From: DATLGB01 sp038258425
Lineage (GTDB): Bacteria; Actinomycetota; Thermoleophilia; Solirubrobacterales; Solirubrobacteraceae
Direction of reading: 5' to 3'
Assembly: GCA_038258425.1 (NCBI GenBank)
Contig: JBBSPV010000013.1
Span: 16,166-80,165, forward strand
DNA: 64,000 nt
The translations under genes and the position numbers were made by a program. Every line of letters starts with the position of its first letter. Position 1 is the stretch's first letter. Positions 26,509 to 34,025 of the stretch are shown piece by piece. The notes under the pieces are model-generated. The model was not told where the DNA came from. It was given only the letters and a program-made list of their open reading frames with translations, and did no database searches.

Positions 26509-26789
26509 GAATCGTCCGCCGCCCTCTCCTTGCGGCGCCGGAGGGAGGAGATCCCCGTGCTCCCCGCCGTGAGGACCGTCAGGCCGCCGGCGACCAGGCC
26601 GGCCTTGACGGCCGTGTCCTTGGGCACGCCGCCCTTGAGGTCCTTGACCGAGGGCAGGTGGGCGCTCAGCGTCTTGGCGGGGCCGCGGTCGCCGGGCAGG
26701 GCGGACTTGAGCGCGTCCGCGGCGGCGAGCGAGCCGCCGAGGGATTCGACGAGCCGCTGCAAGCGGCTCTTGCGGTTCAGGAGGTTCAT
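26505..26789 (-). CDS. Small membrane-associated protein of unknown function
   Basis: 94 residues: basic N-terminus (MNLLNRKSRLQRLVES), a central Lys/Asp region, one hydrophobic segment (AVKAGLVAGGLTVLTAGSTG, about 60-79), and a charged end. ATG 26789 with GGAGAAG about 9 nt upstream. Middle gene of a three-gene operon between the coiled-coil protein and the YtxH-like protein. Confidence 0.7.
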   Translation of the reverse strand: MNLLNRKSRLQRLVESLGGSLAAADALKSALPGDRGPAKTLSAHLPSVKDLKGGVPKDTAVKAGLVAGGLTVLTAGSTGISSLRRRKERAADDS

Positions 26790-26820
26790 CGTGGGGTCTT
26801 CTCCGTAGGTCGCGGGACGG

Positions 26821-27717
26821 TCATCGCTTGCGGGACGCCTTGCCGATGGCGTCGACGAGCTGCGGCTTGGTCATCGTCGTCCGGCCTTCGATGCCGATGC
26901 TCTCGGCGAGATCGACGAGCTCCGCCTTGTTGTAGGCGTCCAGGCCGCCGTTCTTGGAGTCCAGTTCGCGGGCCGTGTGCTTCGCGGTCGTCTCCGCGTG
27001 GACGCGGAGCTGCTCGGTCGCCTTGACCTGCGCGTCGGCGTCGCTGGCCTGCTGCTCGGCCTCGGTGGCGAGCTGCTGGGCCTGGCGGTGCGCCTCCTCG
27101 GCGGCGGCCCGCGCGGCCTGCGACGCCTCACCGGCGAGGCGCTTGGCCTCGGCGAGCTTCTCCGCGGCGTCCTCGACGAGCTCCTCGGCGCGCTGTCGCG
27201 ACTCCTCGGCGTCGCGCCGGGCATCCTCGACGGCCTCGTCGACCTCCTCCTGGACCTCGCGCTGCTGCTCGTCGGCCTCGGCCTTGGCGGCCTGGCGCTG
27301 ACGCTGCACGGTCTCGTCGGCGGCCTTCTGCGCCTCGGCGACCCGCTGCTTGACGCGCCGCTCCAGCTCGCGGCTGACGTCCTTGACGCGTGCCCGGCCG
27401 CGCTCTGAGACCTGGCGGGCGTGCTCCGACCGGTCCTTGGACTCCTGCGCGGCCTCCACGGCCTGCTGCTCGGCCGCCCGGGCGCGGGCCCCGGCGTCTT
27501 GCGCGCGCCGCATCCGGACGTCCACGGAGTCGCCCCCGACGGGCGCGGCGTCGACGACGGCCGCCCGCACCTGGCGCCCCCGGTCGCGGACGCCCGCGGT
27601 CGCGGTCTCCGCCGCGCTGCCGACGGCGTCCGCCGGCTTGAGCACGCGCGACAACAGCCACGCGGCGTTGGACGGCATCTCCTTCAGACCCGTTCGTGTG
27701 CGTTCGGACAGCGACAT
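26821..27717 (-). CDS. Long coiled-coil protein with C-terminal Rho-N/SAP-like domain
   Basis: 298 residues. After a short N-terminal region come about 180 residues of Ala/Glu/Gln/Arg-rich heptads (for example AEEAHRQAQQLATEAEQQAS) with apolipoprotein-like character and no membrane segment. The last 40 residues (YNKAELVDLAESIGIEGRTT, then KPQLVDAIGKA) form a Rho termination factor N-terminal-like or SAP-like nucleic-acid-binding motif. Start ATG 27717 has GGGAGG upstream. A nucleoid or envelope-stress role is possible, but I only infer it from the architecture. Divergent from the TetR gene. Confidence 0.75.
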   Translation of the reverse strand: MSLSERTRTGLKEMPSNAAWLLSRVLKPADAVGSAAETATAGVRDRGRQVRAAVVDAAPVGGDSVDVRMRRAQDAGARARAAEQQAVEAAQESKDRSEHARQVSERGRARVKDVSRELERRVKQRVAEAQKAADETVQRQRQAAKAEADEQQREVQEEVDEAVEDARRDAEESRQRAEELVEDAAEKLAEAKRLAGEASQAARAAAEEAHRQAQQLATEAEQQASDADAQVKATEQLRVHAETTAKHTARELDSKNGGLDAYNKAELVDLAESIGIEGRTTMTKPQLVDAIGKASRKR

Positions 27718-27764
27718 CAGCGACAGCCTCCCTGAGGGCATGGAACAACAGAAGTTCTCGACGA

Positions 27765-27781
27765 GACAATAGCGTCTTGTC
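27765..27781. promoter_or_regulatory. Inverted repeat, candidate TetR operator
   Basis: GACAA (27765-27769), 7-nt spacer, TTGTC (27777-27781): a perfect 17-bp inverted repeat in the 96-bp gap between the divergent coiled-coil operon and the TetR gene. Its AT content stands out against the surroundings. It is about 10 nt upstream of a possible -10 for the TetR gene (TAGACT, 27793-27798), fitting autorepression plus control of the divergent operon. Confidence 0.5.
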
Positions 27782-27813
27782 AAGCGAGCGCATAGACTTC
27801 GCGTGAGACGACG

Positions 27814-28389
27814 ATGTCCGAGTTCGCCCCCAGACAGGCGCTGCAGCAGCGCGTCGCCACCGCCATCCTCGACGGGGCCGCGCACCTGTTCGCCGTCGAG
27901 GGCGGCCAGGCGAGCATGAACGACGTGGCCGTCGCCGCGGGGGTCGCGCGGGCCACGGTCTACCGCTACTTCCCGAACCGGGAGACCCTGCTCGACGAGC
28001 TGACCCAGGCCGCCGTGAGCGACGTCGACGCCCGGCTCGCCGCGGCGCGGATCGACCAGGTGGCGCCCGAGGAGGGCATCGCCCGCGCCGTGCGCGCCCT
28101 CGTCGACGTCGGCGATTCGTTCGTGCTGCTCACCCGCGAGCGGCGGCGGTCGGACCCGGAGGCCTTCGAGCGCCGGCTCACGCAGCCGCTGCGCCGGCTG
28201 TTCGACCGGGGCCAGGCCGGCGGCGACGTGCGCGCGGACATCGCGAGCGCCCGGCTGACCGAGTCGCTGATCGGGTTGGTCGTCGGGGTGCTCACGTCCA
28301 CGCCGTCGTACGGGACCGAGGACATGACCGCGACGATCACCGGTCTATTCCTGGACGGCGCCCGCGCTCGCGGACCGCGAGCGGCATGA
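27814..28389 (+). CDS. TetR/AcrR-family transcriptional regulator
   Basis: 191 residues with the N-terminal TetR helix-turn-helix: DGAAHLFAVEGG, MNDVAVAAGVARATVYRYFP and NRETLLDEL. The C-terminal ligand domain is not recognisable further. ATG 27814. It is divergent from the coiled-coil/Rho-N operon and an inverted repeat lies between them, so it probably controls that operon. It also precedes the stressosome genes by 16 nt on the same strand, which raises the possibility of co-transcription with rsbR. Confidence 0.88.
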   Translation: MSEFAPRQALQQRVATAILDGAAHLFAVEGGQASMNDVAVAAGVARATVYRYFPNRETLLDELTQAAVSDVDARLAAARIDQVAPEEGIARAVRALVDVGDSFVLLTRERRRSDPEAFERRLTQPLRRLFDRGQAGGDVRADIASARLTESLIGLVVGVLTSTPSYGTEDMTATITGLFLDGARARGPRAA

Positions 28390-28405
28390 ACGACACGAGG
28401 GGAAG

Positions 28406-29269
28406 ATGATGGCCGAGGACGACTCGCTGTTGCAGGAGCTCGTCGGATACCTGCGCGAGAACCGCACCGACCTCCGGGAGCAGTGGGCCCGGCGGATCAG
28501 CGAGGCCGAGCTGCTGGGCGTGATGTCGGACGAGGAGATCTTCTCCGAGGCGACCGAGGTCTACGACAACTACGTGGACGCGCTGGAGACCGGCAGCATC
28601 GAGAACCTCCAGGCCTACGCCCGCGAGCTCTCCGAGCGGATCATCCCCCGCGGCGTCGAGACCCACGAGGTGCTCGGGATCGTGCTCCTGTTGCGCGACG
28701 TGCTCGCACGCTCGCTGTTCGCGAAGTACCAGGAGGACCTGGACCTGCTCAACCGCATCCTCGACGCCTACGAGCCGGCGGCCAACCGGATCGCGGTGAC
28801 CGTCGGGGTCAGCTTCGTCGAGGAGCGCGAGCGGGTGATCCAGGAGCAGCAGGAGGCGATGCGCGAGCTCTCCACGCCGGTCCTCCAGCTCCGCGAGCGG
28901 CTGCTCATCCTGCCGATCATCGGCAAGCTCGACTCCGCGCGGGCGCGCCAGCTCACCGAGCAGCTCCTCGCCGGGATCCGCGACAACCGGGCCACCGTGG
29001 TGGTCATCGACATCACCGGGGTCGCGACGATCGACCGCACCGTGGCCAACCACCTCGTGCAGACCGTCGAGGCGTCGCGCCTCATGGGGGCCAGCACGAT
29101 CCTCACCGGGCTCTCGCCCGAGATCGCCCAGACGCTCGTCGACCTCGAGGTCGACCTGGGCATGATGAAGACCGTCGGGGATCTGCAGGGCGGCCTGGAG
29201 GAGGCCGAGCGGGTCGCCGGCTACCGCGGGGTGGAGGCCCCCGACCCGATCTTCGACGCCGGAACCTAG
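28406..29269 (+). CDS. rsbR: Stressosome protein RsbR-like (RsbRD-N plus STAS)
   Basis: 287 residues: an all-helical N-terminal sensor domain (about 8-150, not globin-like) and a C-terminal STAS domain (VVVIDITGVATIDRTVANHL). In B. subtilis RsbR the phosphorylated Thr directly follows the Asp of the VVDT motif; here the corresponding residues are DRT, so that position is Arg211 with a Thr at 212. The STP stretch in ELSTPVLQL (Thr157) is another possible site. GAGGGGAAG precedes the ATG. First gene of rsbR-rsbS-rsbT-rsbX-like. Confidence 0.88.
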   Translation: MMAEDDSLLQELVGYLRENRTDLREQWARRISEAELLGVMSDEEIFSEATEVYDNYVDALETGSIENLQAYARELSERIIPRGVETHEVLGIVLLLRDVLARSLFAKYQEDLDLLNRILDAYEPAANRIAVTVGVSFVEERERVIQEQQEAMRELSTPVLQLRERLLILPIIGKLDSARARQLTEQLLAGIRDNRATVVVIDITGVATIDRTVANHLVQTVEASRLMGASTILTGLSPEIAQTLVDLEVDLGMMKTVGDLQGGLEEAERVAGYRGVEAPDPIFDAGT

Positions 29270-29281
29270 GCCGGGCCGCGC

Positions 29282-29656
29282 GTGTCGGTCGCGATCCTCC
29301 GGCAGGGCGACTACCTCATCGCGTCGATCCAGTCGGACCTCTCCGACCGCGAGGTGCTCGAGCTGCGCCAACGGCTCGCCGAGCTCGTCGGCCGGCACCG
29401 CTCGCGCGGCATCGTCATCGACGTCGCGGCGCTCGACGTGATCGACTCGTTCGTCGCCCGCGCCCTGCGCTCGATCGTCCTCACCGCGAAGCTGCGGGGC
29501 GCGGACACGATCATCGTCGGCATCCAGCCCGACGTGGCGATCGCGATGGTGCAGTTCCGGCTGAACCTCGAGCCGCTGCGCGTGGCCCTCGACCTCGACG
29601 CGGCGATCGCCCTGCTCGATCGCACGGCCCGGGGAGGGGCCGCGGATGGCGGATGA
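29282..29656 (+). CDS. rsbS: Stressosome STAS protein RsbS
   Basis: 124 residues, a single STAS domain: ILRQGDYLIASIQSDLSD at the start, and VIDSFVARALRSIVLTAK with the phosphorylatable Ser of the DSF motif (Ser56). In the family, RsbS forms the stressosome core with RsbR and holds the kinase RsbT until phosphorylated. GTG start 29282; the end overlaps the rsbT start by 11 nt. Confidence 0.92.
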   Translation: MSVAILRQGDYLIASIQSDLSDREVLELRQRLAELVGRHRSRGIVIDVAALDVIDSFVARALRSIVLTAKLRGADTIIVGIQPDVAIAMVQFRLNLEPLRVALDLDAAIALLDRTARGGAADGG

Positions 29657-30092
29657 GGTCCGGGTCGCCATCACCGGCGACGCCGACCTCGTGACCGCCC
29701 GCGCGGCGGGACGCGCGATGGCCGAGCGGCTCGGCTTCCCGCGGCCCGACCCGACGCTGATCGCCACGGCGATCTCGGAGGTGGCGCGCAACATCGTCGT
29801 GCACGTCGGCCGCGGGGAGATCATGCTGCAGCCGTTCGAGGACGGCGGCCGCTACGGCGTCGTCGTCGTCGCGACCGACGCCGGGCCGGGGATCCGCGAC
29901 GTCGACGCGGCCCTCACCGAGGACTACAGCGGGCGGGGCGGCCTCGGCCTCGGGCTGCCCGGGGCGCGGCGGCTGATGGACGACTTCGAGGTGGCGTCGG
30001 GCGCCGACTGCGGCACGACCGTCACGATGCGCAAGTGGCGGTTTCGCGACGAGCTCGCGCGCCGGCGCGAGGAGCGCCGGGCCCGTGACTGA
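29646..30092 (+). CDS. rsbT: Serine/threonine kinase RsbT
   Basis: 148 residues of GHKL ATPase fold: N-box EVARNIVVH (about 40-48), G1 box ATDAGPGI, and G2 box GRGGLGLGLPGARRLMDDF. RsbT phosphorylates RsbR and RsbS, leaves the stressosome and activates an RsbU-type partner. It overlaps rsbS by 11 nt and the next gene by 8 nt. The C-terminus has an extra Arg-rich tail of about 20 residues. Confidence 0.92.
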   Translation: MADEVRVAITGDADLVTARAAGRAMAERLGFPRPDPTLIATAISEVARNIVVHVGRGEIMLQPFEDGGRYGVVVVATDAGPGIRDVDAALTEDYSGRGGLGLGLPGARRLMDDFEVASGADCGTTVTMRKWRFRDELARRREERRARD

Positions 30093-30705
30093 GGTGGCGG
30101 CCCGTGCACCGGTCGAGTGGGGCGTGGCCACGCGCTGCCGGCGCGGGGAGACCACGAGCGGGGACCTCGCCATCGTCACGCTGCTGCCGGAGGGCGTGCT
30201 CGTCGCCGCCATCGACGGGCTCGGGCATGGCGACGAGGCCGCCCGCGCCGCCCGGCGGGCCGCCGAGATCGTGCACGCGAGCCCGAGCCAGGATCTCGCC
30301 GCGCTCCTCCGCCGCTGCCACGCGGCCCTCGAGGGGACCCGCGGCGCCGCCATCAGTCTCGCCTTCGTCTCGCCCTTCCGCGGCGCGATGACCTGGATCG
30401 GCGTCGGCAGCGTGGAAGGCCGGGTGCTGAGCGGCCATCCGTCCGCGACACGGCCGAAGGGCTCGCTGGCGCTCAGCAACGGCGTGCCCGGGCACGAGCT
30501 GCCGAACCTGCGCACCGCGACGCTCGAGATGCGGCCGGGGGACGTGCTCGTCCTGGCCACGGACGGGGTCCACACCGCCTTCGCCGACACGCCCGACATC
30601 TCCGGGTCGACCCAGGCGATCGGCGAGCGCATCCTGGCCGCCCACCGCAACCCGCGCGACGACGCCCTCGTCGTCGCCGTGCGCTACCTCGGGGTGCGCG
30701 CGTGA
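30085..30705 (+). CDS. RsbX-like PP2C/SpoIIE phosphatase
   Basis: 206 residues, a compact PP2C domain: AAIDGLGHGDEAARAARRA with the metal-binding Asp and the DGLGHG hallmark of RsbX, GDVLVLATDGV, and the final DDALVVAVRY. RsbX dephosphorylates RsbR and RsbS and resets the stressosome. GTG start 30085 overlaps rsbT by 8 nt; the stop overlaps the next gene (GTGA). Confidence 0.88.
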   Translation: MTEVAARAPVEWGVATRCRRGETTSGDLAIVTLLPEGVLVAAIDGLGHGDEAARAARRAAEIVHASPSQDLAALLRRCHAALEGTRGAAISLAFVSPFRGAMTWIGVGSVEGRVLSGHPSATRPKGSLALSNGVPGHELPNLRTATLEMRPGDVLVLATDGVHTAFADTPDISGSTQAIGERILAAHRNPRDDALVVAVRYLGVRA

Positions 30706-31586
30706 GCGCCGGCGCGGACCCGCGGAGGCGGTTCCGGGCCGACTACGCGGCCGCGTTGGACGCCTACCTCGCCGACTCGACCGAGACGGCCCTGCGCGTC
30801 GCCTACGAGCTCGCGCGCGAGGCGGTGCGCGACCAGCTGAGCGTGCTCGACCTGGCGGTCGCCCACCAGGAGGCCCACGCCGCGGCGCTCGCCCGCATCT
30901 CGGGGGCCCCCGAGGCCCGGCGCGTCGCCGCCGCGGCCGGTGACTTCTTCCTCGAGGGGCTCTCGACGTTCGAGATGGTCCAGCGCGGACTGCGGGAGGC
31001 CCAGGAGGCGGCCGGGCTCCAGCGGCGCCGGATGGAGCTCTCGCGGCAGCTCTCGAGCTTCCTGGCGGACGCGTCGCTCGCGCTCGACGCCGGCGACTCG
31101 CTGGAGGAGATGCTGCGGCTGGTGGCCGAGCAGGCGCGCGAGCTCGTGGGGGCGGCGTGCTGCGTGGCCACGGTCGCGGTGCCGGGCCGGCCCCGGATCG
31201 CCGAGGCGGCGTCCTACCCGGAGGGCGACCGGCGCTGGGCGACGGTCGTGCGGTGGCTGGAGCTGCCCGCGATCTACCGGCTGCTGGGCGCCAGCGGCGG
31301 CTCGGCCCGGATGACGGGGGAGCAGCTCGCCCACCTGCCGCCCTTCCGCGCCGCGGCCCGCGACCGGCCGCTCGAGGGCTGGCTCGCCGCCGGGCTGACC
31401 GCCCTCGACGGCGGTGAGCTGGGCGCCGTCCAGCTCTTCGACAAGCTCGGCGGCGGCTTCACCGCCGAGGACGAGGCCGCCCTCGTCCATCTCGCCCAGA
31501 TGGCCTCGGCGGCCGTCGAGCGGGCCCGGGCCTACCAGGAGCGAGGCACGCAGCGGGCGGACGGTCACGACGCCCCGGCCGGGTAG
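30702..31586 (+). CDS. RsbU-type N-terminal domain fused to GAF (no phosphatase domain)
   Basis: 294 residues. The first 90 or so match the RsbT-binding N-terminal domain of RsbU (FRADYAAALDAYLADSTETA, then FFLEGLSTFEMVQRGLREA). A coiled-coil linker follows, then a GAF-like domain (about 125-285: SLEEMLRLVAEQARELVGAA, VQLFDKLGGGFTAEDEAALV). RsbU normally carries a PP2C phosphatase here; none is present and the protein ends shortly after the GAF. It may be the RsbT target that relays the signal in another way. GTG 30702 overlaps the phosphatase stop. Confidence 0.8.
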   Translation: MSAGADPRRRFRADYAAALDAYLADSTETALRVAYELAREAVRDQLSVLDLAVAHQEAHAAALARISGAPEARRVAAAAGDFFLEGLSTFEMVQRGLREAQEAAGLQRRRMELSRQLSSFLADASLALDAGDSLEEMLRLVAEQARELVGAACCVATVAVPGRPRIAEAASYPEGDRRWATVVRWLELPAIYRLLGASGGSARMTGEQLAHLPPFRAAARDRPLEGWLAAGLTALDGGELGAVQLFDKLGGGFTAEDEAALVHLAQMASAAVERARAYQERGTQRADGHDAPAG

Positions 31587-31612
31587 GACCTTCCACTGGA
31601 TCACGTCGGTCC

Positions 31613-31679
31613 GTGCGGCGAACTACGGCCGCGTCCACACCACGCTACGGACGTGGTGCGTGCCCATCCGGCGTACGGT
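31613..31679 (+). promoter_or_regulatory. Candidate promoter with shared upstream box (copy A)
   Basis: GTGCGGCGAACTACGGCCGC (31613-31632) shares its first 17 bases with the box at 45111 and closely resembles the one at 33952. A TACGGT -10 lies at 31674-31679, 52 bp after the ACTACG core start. A second CTACGG copy lies at 31645 inside the inverted repeat ACCACG-N7-CGTGGT (31639-31657). The transcript would start near 31686. Confidence 0.5.
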
Positions 31680-31714
31680 GCGACGACGACGGCCCGCTCG
31701 ATCCCGGAGGTCTC

Positions 31715-31852
31715 GTGTCTGCAGTCAAGCGCCCGCTCGTCATCGCCGGCTATCGGGGCCTCCACCACGCGCGTTGGCTCGTGGTCGTCGCCCCCGCGCG
31801 TGCCGCGATCGCCGGAGGCTCGCCGGACGCGACCCCCACCGTCGCGGCATGA
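31715..31852 (+). CDS. 45-codon leader ORF upstream of FAD oxidoreductase 1
   Basis: GTG 31715 with GGAGG at 31706-31710 begins SAVKRPLVIAGYRGLHHARW and ends at a TGA that overlaps the ATG of the next gene (ATGA at 31849-31852). A promoter candidate ends about 30 nt upstream. The peptide is basic then hydrophobic. It may be a real small protein or a translational coupling leader; no family is recognised. Confidence 0.4.
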   Translation: MSAVKRPLVIAGYRGLHHARWLVVVAPARAAIAGGSPDATPTVAA

Positions 31853-32982
31853 CCGGCGCGGCGCCCGATCCATCCCCGGCGCGCCGGCCGTTTCGCGTCG
31901 TCATCGCGGGATCCGGGCCCGCCGCCGTGGAGGCCGCCCTGACCTTCGACGACCTCGCGCCCGACGTCGACGTGCAGATGCTCGCGGCGGACCGCCGCTA
32001 TCTCGACGTGCCGATGAGCGTCGTCGCGCCGTTCGGCCACGGCACCATGCGCAGCTATCCCCTGCACCTGCTCTCCGACCGCGGGATCGGCTTCCACGAG
32101 GACCGGCTCGTCGAGGTCGACGTCGAGGGCCGGATCGCCCGCACCGCGACCGGGGCCTCCGTGGCCTATGACGCCCTGCTGGTGGCCGTGGGCGCCGAGA
32201 TGGGCGCTGAGCCCCCGGGGTCCGTGCCGTTCGGCGGGCGTGCGGGCGTCGCGGCGATGCTGGCCCTCCGGCAGGCGGTCGAGCGCCGCGAACGGGTGTC
32301 GGTCGCCTTCCTCGCCCCGGACGGGGTGGAGTGGACCATGCCGCTCTACGAGCTCGCGCTGCAGCTGGCGGAGCTGGTCGACGCGCACGGCGCCCCGCAA
32401 TCGTCGATCACCGTGTCGACGGGTGAGCTGCGACCGCTGGAGCTGTTCGGCCCGGCGGCGTCGGCCACGGCGGAGGCGCTGCTGCGTGCGGGCCGCGTGG
32501 GGTGGGGCGACTCCTCGGGCGACCGCCGGATCGCGCTCGCCGCGCCACGCGGTCGGCAGATCGCGGGGCTGCCGACCGGCCGCGGGGGCTTTCTCGAGAC
32601 CGACGGGCACGCCGCGGTGCGCGGCCTGCCTCACGTCTGGGCGGCGGGCGACTGCACGAGTCAGCCGGTCAAGCAGGGCGGGCTCGCCACCCAGCAGGCG
32701 GCGGTGGCGGCCCACGACATCCTGAGCGTCGCCGGGCGCGGGCCGAAGCCGCCGCGGTGGACGCCGATCCTGCGGGGCCTGCTCGTCGCGGGAGCGACCG
32801 AGCGCTGGCACTTCCAGACGCCCTTGCGGCCCGGCGCCCTCGGCGAGGTCTCGCGGCGCCCGCTGTGGCATCCGCCGAGCAAGATCGCCGGCCAGCGGCT
32901 GGGGCCCGTGCTCGACGGGTTGGAGCGCGGTGGCTCGGGGGCCGGCATGCGCCGCGGGCGGGTCGGGCGACCAGCCTCGTGA
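31849..32982 (+). CDS. NAD(P)/FAD-dependent oxidoreductase, paralogue 1
   Basis: 377 residues: Rossmann FAD motif VVIAGSGPAAVEAALTF (about 15-31), the second dinucleotide region near 125-170 with EWTMPLYELALQLAEL, and the C-terminal FAD signature AAGDCTSQPVKQGGLATQQA (about 265-284), then a membrane-associating tail with PLWHPPSKIAG. Related to the NDH-2/sulfide:quinone reductase superfamily but without its conserved redox cysteines, so the acceptor is unknown. First of five paralogues (34026, 38288, 45184, 48832). ATG overlaps the leader ORF. Confidence 0.85.
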   Translation: MTGAAPDPSPARRPFRVVIAGSGPAAVEAALTFDDLAPDVDVQMLAADRRYLDVPMSVVAPFGHGTMRSYPLHLLSDRGIGFHEDRLVEVDVEGRIARTATGASVAYDALLVAVGAEMGAEPPGSVPFGGRAGVAAMLALRQAVERRERVSVAFLAPDGVEWTMPLYELALQLAELVDAHGAPQSSITVSTGELRPLELFGPAASATAEALLRAGRVGWGDSSGDRRIALAAPRGRQIAGLPTGRGGFLETDGHAAVRGLPHVWAAGDCTSQPVKQGGLATQQAAVAAHDILSVAGRGPKPPRWTPILRGLLVAGATERWHFQTPLRPGALGEVSRRPLWHPPSKIAGQRLGPVLDGLERGGSGAGMRRGRVGRPAS

Positions 32983-32999
32983 TCTGGGCGACGTGCGCG

Positions 33000-33917
33000 T
33001 CAGGCCGGCGCGTCGGCTCCCGGTGGCGCGTCACCGCCGGACGGCACGAGTGCGCGCGGAGTGATGAGGATCGGCACGTCGCCGTTGACGGCGAGGCGCG
33101 CCGACACGCTGCCCGCCAGGACGCGACGCAGCGGACCGTAGCTGCGAGAGCCCGCGACGAGCAGGGCCGTCGGCTCCGCCTCGCCGAGCAGCTGCGCTGC
33201 GGGATCGCCGTCGACGGTCACCTGCACCCTCGTCTCCACGCGGGGCGGGGCACGACGTGCCGCCGTCTCCGCGGCCCGCCGGGACGCGGCCTCGAGGTCC
33301 TCGACCGCGACCGGCGCGACCGCCACCCCGGTGAAGCCGACGGGCACCGGCAGCCGCTCCAGTGCGGTGTGGAGGACGACCTCTCCGCCCGGTCCGGAGG
33401 CGATCGCGAAGGCCGCCTCGAGCGCGACGTCGGACTCCGGCGAGCCGTCGAACGCGACGCGCAGCGTGGACCACGGGACGTCCCGCACGGCCTGCCCGGG
33501 CGCGGCGACGGCGACCGCGCACGGCGCGCCGCGCATGAGTCGCTGCACGGTGGCGCGCTCGAGCCAGCGGCCGACCCGCCGGCGACGCGTCGAGCCGAGC
33601 ACGATCAGGTCGGCGCCCAGCGCCTCCGCCTCGCCGTACAGCGCGCGCGCCGGCGAGGCGCCGGAGAGGATCCGCGTCGTGCACGGCACGTCGGAGGGCA
33701 GACCCTCCGACACGGCGTACAGGCGCCGCTGGGCGGGCTCGATCAGCTCGTGCGCGGGCCGGGTGGCCGCCAGCGGATCGCGCACGTCGGGCAGGGCGTC
33801 GATGACGATGGCGAGGACGAGACGCCCTGAGGCGGAGTCGCGCAGGCGCTGGGCGAGCGCGAGCGCGTCGTCCGCGGCATCGGTCGGGTCGATGCCGACG
33901 AGGATCTGGGCGAACAC
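33000..33917 (-). CDS. Tandem universal stress protein (two UspA domains)
   Basis: 305 residues: domain 1 (FAQILVGIDPTDAADDALAL at the start, DLIVLGSTRRRRVGRWL ... VQRLMRGAPCAVAVA) and domain 2 (TLRVAFDGSPESDVALEAAF, ALLVAGSRSYGPLRRVLAGS, SARLAVNGDVPILI). The GxxRRRR-type loop may still bind ATP (G-2x-G-9x-G-S/T is only partly kept). GTG start 33917. Divergent from FAD oxidoreductase 2, sharing a 108-bp control region. Tandem USPs are prominent in the DosR dormancy regulon of mycobacteria. Confidence 0.88.
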   Translation of the reverse strand: MFAQILVGIDPTDAADDALALAQRLRDSASGRLVLAIVIDALPDVRDPLAATRPAHELIEPAQRRLYAVSEGLPSDVPCTTRILSGASPARALYGEAEALGADLIVLGSTRRRRVGRWLERATVQRLMRGAPCAVAVAAPGQAVRDVPWSTLRVAFDGSPESDVALEAAFAIASGPGGEVVLHTALERLPVPVGFTGVAVAPVAVEDLEAASRRAAETAARRAPPRVETRVQVTVDGDPAAQLLGEAEPTALLVAGSRSYGPLRRVLAGSVSARLAVNGDVPILITPRALVPSGGDAPPGADAPA

Positions 33918-33951
33918 GGACGGCCTTTCGGGTCGGGGACTCAGCATGCCA

Positions 33952-33971
33952 CTGCGGCGGACTACGCACGC
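33952..33971 (+). promoter_or_regulatory. Shared upstream box (copy C) between usp and oxidoreductase 2
   Basis: CTGCGGCGGACTACGCACGC resembles the boxes at 31613 and 45111 (core GCGGCGRACTACG). The ACTACG core at 33961 is 53 bp before a weak -10 (GACGAT, 34014-34019) and 65 bp before the ATG of oxidoreductase 2, nearly the same geometry as at 45111. It may also act on the divergent usp gene. Confidence 0.45.
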
Positions 33972-34025
33972 GGTTGGGCGACGAGCGCGGATGCGGTCAG
34001 GGCGGCCGGACGCGACGATGCTCCC

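Noticed and set aside
33931..33950. A GGGACT half-site like the mycobacterial DosR box before the usp gene
   Set aside because: Only one six-base half-site matches; the second half is absent, so it may be chance.
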